Assembly (NCBI GenBank): GCA_018340375.1
Contig: JAFFJZ010000002.1
Span: 17,874,001 to 17,938,000 of the forward strand
Reading direction: 5' to 3'
DNA: 64,000 nucleotides
Source of the DNA: Gonatopus flavifemur
Lineage: Eukaryota; Arthropoda; Insecta; Hymenoptera; Dryinidae
Shown: in pieces, positions 60,101 through 64,000 of the stretch
Layout of the letters: the number at the start of each line of letters is the position of its first letter
Numbering within the stretch: position 1 is the first letter of the stretch
The notes under the pieces: generated by a model
The model's input: only the letters and a program-made list of their open reading frames with translations
Databases searched by the model: none
Told to the model about the DNA's origin: nothing
Position numbers and translations under genes: made by a program

Positions 60101-60973
60101 AATTGTCATCAAATCTGCTCATCGAATTACCAAAATTTGTTTCAAATGGTGACATAAATGGTCCTATTGTCCCAGAATGGAGCTTTATACTCAAATCAGA
60201 AGACTATGAAAACATTGACTCTACGAAGTTGAATTTTAAATATTTATCAACTTTTTTACATATATTTACAATTTTCCTCAACTGGATCATAAAATTCTTT
60301 TAAAGTTTCAAAAAACGAATATATATCTTGAAAGCATTTTTTTTGTAATAAAGTCCACATTCCTCTGCATCTTCTGCTTACGCAGAGAGTTGAATCTAAT
60401 TGCCTTCGATGGAGAACGATACCGAAGAGATACTTAAATACAGAATGATAACATCTCCTTTGGTCTTCTCGCAAACTGATCTGCTTATCGATCGGTCAGT
60501 GAGCGATCTCTATTGAACAAAGGGAGAGATTGAGAGTGAAAAACAAGAGAAAAGAAAAGCTAAACGAGATTTTATCCTACACAATGTATATGTTTCAGTG
60601 CATTTATCCGCACATCCACATGAACACATTTATACATTCGATCGACTGATGTCTATCTTATCGACACCCTTATATTCTGAATAGATTGTCCGAAACGTAG
60701 ACTAAACAGACCTTGCATCTCTATTCTTAGCACACTATCCATCCATCTAACGGGTATTCTTTCATATCTTCTTACATTTTATGTGAAATATATGAAAATA
60801 AGCGAGAATTATATCCTGAGAAGAAACGACATCCCTCTGCGAGTGATGATAGGAATAACTAATTAATATTGAATTATTTCCAAGCAGTACAAAAACTAAT
60901 GCATCGAATTGCATGCGTGGAAGCTACTTTGAACTTTTATTTGCAGCACTGTAAACAAAATTGAACGGGACAG
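54138..60973. other. Intergenic, no gene seen
   Basis: AT-rich non-coding with a TA microsatellite at about 54921-54935. CpG-richer islands lie at about 57240-57830 and 58630-59200; the latter has a run of CTTCTT/GTCGTC repeats giving an acidic minus-strand frame. TGCATACGTATAG-type sequence lies at about 56109-56121. A relic of the 35416 palindromic element is at about 59958-60035. No frame has recognisable protein similarity. Confidence 0.5.
59958..60035. repeat. Partial relic of the 35416 palindromic MITE
   Basis: GTTCTGAGACTAGACTCAG, then GGGCTGGGACTGGGG, matches the arms of 35416-35533 at about 35438-35505. The outer ends are lost. Confidence 0.5.
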
Positions 60974-61255
60974 CCGAAATTTACAACAGGCGCAGTACTG
61001 CACCAGTACTTTCCAAGACTGGCAGGGTACTGGAATTTGTTTGGGATGATAACTCTTTTCTGTACTGGAGATTGAGTACTAATACTATGATCCGCGAAAA
61101 GTGCAATGCCTATACTGGATCAGTACCTGACCGGCATTCAGTTTTCAGTACTGATTTATCAGCACACGTACAGTACTGTATTTCTAGGTATCCAGTACTG
61201 GCACTGTACTGCACCTGTTGTCAACATCGGCATTATTCCGATTTTCCTGATTGGG
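60974..61255 (+). mobile_element. CCCAATCAG / CAGTACTG MITE, copy 4 (diverged)
   Basis: It has the same order of CAGTACTG blocks as copy 1 and the same right end (TTTTCCTGATTGGG at 61255). The left end is reduced to CCGAAATTTACAACAGGCG, the first bases CCCAATCA being eroded. It is shorter and more diverged than the copies at 29286 and 44241. Confidence 0.8.
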
Positions 61256-61359
61256 AGAACCGAAATAAGTTTGATGGGAAATTTTAAATTTCTTTTAAGA
61301 GTTCACAATTGTTCCTGATTGCAATTCAATCAAGTTATCCAAGTTTGGAAACGTAACTG

Positions 61360-61470
61360 ACATTCAGTTTTTTCCATTGACGCTGAATTTCATTAAAACA
61401 GGGCTAGTTTTGGTTGCATCTCAAAGTCAGTCAATTTTCAGGATGAAAGTAAGTTTCACTTTTTACCGTG
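61360..61470. repeat. Partial copy of the CACTGTAAAAAG MITE
   Basis: GGGCTAGTTTTGGTTGCATC, then GAAAGTAAGTTTCACTTTTTACCGTG, matches the right half of the 36589-38476 element. The left end was not found. The same neighbour pair, CCCAATCAG element plus this one, also occurs at 38 kb. Confidence 0.6.
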
Positions 61471-64000
61471 TTTAGTTCAATAAAAAGTAAGAGAACGATT
61501 TTCCATGTCCCCTTCTTGCAAAATTGCGTGTAAACTGGATTTCAATTGAATTGTAATAACGAGAGGAAGAGGAATTAATACACCAGATAAAGCACTTTTA
61601 TGAACAGTTCATCGCAGGGAGCTTATTGTTGTTTTTTCCCAAGGTACACAACAAACATGAGAGATTGTCTCTTATTCCCAGCACCCTGAAAAGGAGCGTT
61701 GAAAAGAACCTGTACGAATGCTCTTGGATGTACAGTAGATCCAGCGATTTTATCAGGAAAAGAGTTGAAGATATTCGTAGTTTCACCACGTTTTTTGGTT
61801 TTCGTGCGGCTCAAAGGTAAAGGAAAGAGGATCCTCAAGAAGACATCCTCAACTCTCTCAGCTCTCTCCGCTTCTCCTTCTTCTCTCTCTCTCTTTTTCT
61901 TTCTTTTTTTGGTTTCTTATACATTCGTCAACTTTCTTTTTCCTCTACTCTTCATTTCTTTACGAGGAAGACGACGTGCACCGGAAACCATGCGTTGCTA
62001 TGGCACACATAGGATTTTATCTCGAATGCATCTGACACCCGCGCGTCGTCTTCTTCAACTTACATACGATAGAGACACATCCAACGAAATGTGCATCTGC
62101 ACGTGCTCCTTGGGTATATTTTCCCTTTTGCTTCTTCTTTCTTCATTAGGGTCACGTGAACAGCCAGAACGGCTTGACCCAAGACCTTGGATCCTGGGAG
62201 AGACAAACTAAAGTGTGATCAGCTTACGAAAATCGAGATGAATGTGTTTGTGCTTGATCTTCCGTTTCGAGGGAACGTATAATCAATGAAATCACTTTTT
62301 GTTTCAAGGAAGAGGAGAATATTTCACATTAAAAAATATCAACTGGATTCGATAATTAACTAAATAAACTTCAATCATCAGAAAATCTCTCTTCGAAAGG
62401 AATGAAAGATCATCACGAATCCATATAAAATTAGAATAATAACATACAAGAATCTTCCTATCGTAACTTCATCCTGATTATGTCATTACATCGTCGATGT
62501 AAAGTTTGAAGCAAATAAAGAGTTGACAGACAAGCATAGAAGTTAACCAGTAGCCGCCATGATGGCCTTCTTTAACTCGTCATTAACTGTCTGTCTATCA
62601 GTCGCGATGCCAGTAACACGTAGGAATTACTGGTACGAACGTGCAAGTTTTCGCGAGGGAGGCTGTAGTGTCGTCTGACACTTGTCTCTTCATGAAAAAC
62701 TGGATGTTCCTCTGGCTCGTCATTGGCGTCAAAGCGAGTGGACTGTTTCGTTCGAAGTATCATTCATCTTACGAAGATGACAATTCAAAGATGACAAATA
62801 TTCTACTGGTGTAGAGATAATACAGGTATCAATTAACCTTTGCATTCCTCATTTTGATTTTAATCATTTCTTTTGACTGTATTTTTAAGAATCTTTTTCA
62901 AGCTTTTAATACTTCAGCTACAATCCCACACCTGAGAGAAAAGCGACTACTAAAACTTGGTTATCCCAGCTGAAAGTTTAGTTAATTGGAATAAGAATGA
63001 AATCACATATTCAATACCCCAGCGTTTGGCCTACTCTGGTCTAGTCTTCGGCCCATGCTACATGGGGTGGGCCCTATGGTACATACATGCTAGGGTGAGA
63101 ATAAAAAATGATGTGAAAATTAATTCTTATTCAGAGTGACTGAATTTTTTAGGTATCTAATATTCAACTGAACCGTTTTTATGAAGTATACTATATAAAG
63201 AAAAACAGAATTGTAATTGAGTGACAGAGTATATCAATATTTAGAAAAAAGATGATCAATTTTAAGAAAAAGACGATCGATGGAGAATCTATCTTCGTAG
63301 TGAGTTAATCGAAAATATGTAGTGAATTTTAACTTAAATTAATAGTTTTACTGTGGAAAATAACAATGAGACTATCAAATTTTAATATTTTTACTACGAA
63401 TATTCTTCAAAGACTCTTTTTTTCTCTTAAATTGACATTAATTTTCCTGAATAATAATAAAATCGGTCTTTCCGTGTAGGGTATCCTAATCACAAATGTC
63501 GTATCCGATGAATTAATATATATCTCCATTAGAAAAACAGAAATTTGGTCAATGTATATCCAACCAAATGTTTTTGTTGATATAACTCAAAGGTCTGATA
63601 GTTTTAAACAAAATTTGGTTATGTCAAACAAATCACTTTTAATGCAGGTGATCAAACATATTCTAGTAAAATCCAAATTTTGAATTATTCTCACAAGAAC
63701 ATTGTATTAGATAGATAGTGAAAAAATGTTCCATTAAATACGATAAGTAAAATGGCCAAAGTATGCGATGAGTTGATTAAAATGTCATTGCATTCAAGTG
63801 TTCATTGAATAAAAATAAATTTCTTGAATAGATTCGATTTTTTGGAAGTCATTTTCCGAATGGGATATCAAATTTTACGAATACTCAAACAGTATTCTAA
63901 TGCTATCGATATTATTGATATCGCCGCCGCTGAAACTATTCGCTGCCATCTATCAAACAACACTTGGAAACACAGTCGTGTCTCGTCTTCTGGTATTTTG
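61471..64000. other. Non-coding to the right edge
   Basis: A pyrimidine-rich CpG-containing island lies at about 61800-62200. A compact GC-rich palindromic patch (GGCCCATGCTACATGGG near 63050-63070) may be an eroded fold-back element. The rest is AT-rich with no gene. Confidence 0.45.

Noticed and set aside
63000..63139. 60-codon frame with AYSGLVFGPCYMGWALW
   Set aside because: Looks hydrophobic and exon-like but lies over a small GC-rich palindromic patch; no family recognised.

Overview
This window is eukaryotic nuclear DNA, almost certainly from an insect. Long AT-rich non-coding tracts surround a split gene with GT-AG introns. Frequent CpG/TCGA steps and a protein close to insect Optomotor-blind make a holometabolous insect likely and Hymenoptera plausible, but the order is inference.

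The one gene I can support is the 3' part of the T-box transcription factor gene bifid/optomotor-blind (TBX2/3 subfamily), on the + strand. Its exons are 9822-9968 and 10589-10665 (second half of the T-box) and 18766-19633 (low-complexity C-terminal region). The first half of the T-box and the N-terminus are not in the window, so 1-9821 is the distal part of a larger upstream intron. The last exon ends at a TGA (19631-19633), yet the same frame stays open for 54 more codons of acidic, coding-looking sequence to a TAG at 19796-19798. This in-frame TGA is the most interesting gene-level observation: readthrough, a tiny frame-neutral intron, a CGA-to-TGA change, or an error. The last exon also starts at a tandem NAGNAG acceptor.

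From about 19.9 kb to the right end (44 kb) I find no gene. This could be regulatory landscape for bifid, since the Drosophila homologue is controlled by distant enhancers; that is inference. Scattered within it, and in the introns, are CpG-richer islands with polypyrimidine tracts and alternating purine-pyrimidine runs.

The desert is a graveyard of small non-autonomous DNA transposons. I can define more than twenty by terminal inverted repeats, many with target-site duplications. Main groups: (a) elements ending in CACGGAGA or CACTGAGA with 2-bp duplications (TA, CA, AA, TC); (b) four copies of a roughly 330-bp CCCAATCAG element packed with the palindrome CAGTACTG; (c) CACTGTAAAA-ended elements; (d) hAT-like elements, one with a perfect 8-bp duplication; (e) fold-back elements ending in CCCTGG or CCCGGT; (f) a 158-bp AAGCTTGG-rich terminus present twice in inverted orientation. 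Several are nested, up to three or four deep at 36.3-38.5 kb. The only retrotransposon coding relic seen is a LINE reverse-transcriptase fragment at about 48.72-49.0 kb, minus strand. Three tRNA-like Pol III promoter remnants are also noted. No CRISPR array, rRNA or intact tRNA gene was seen.
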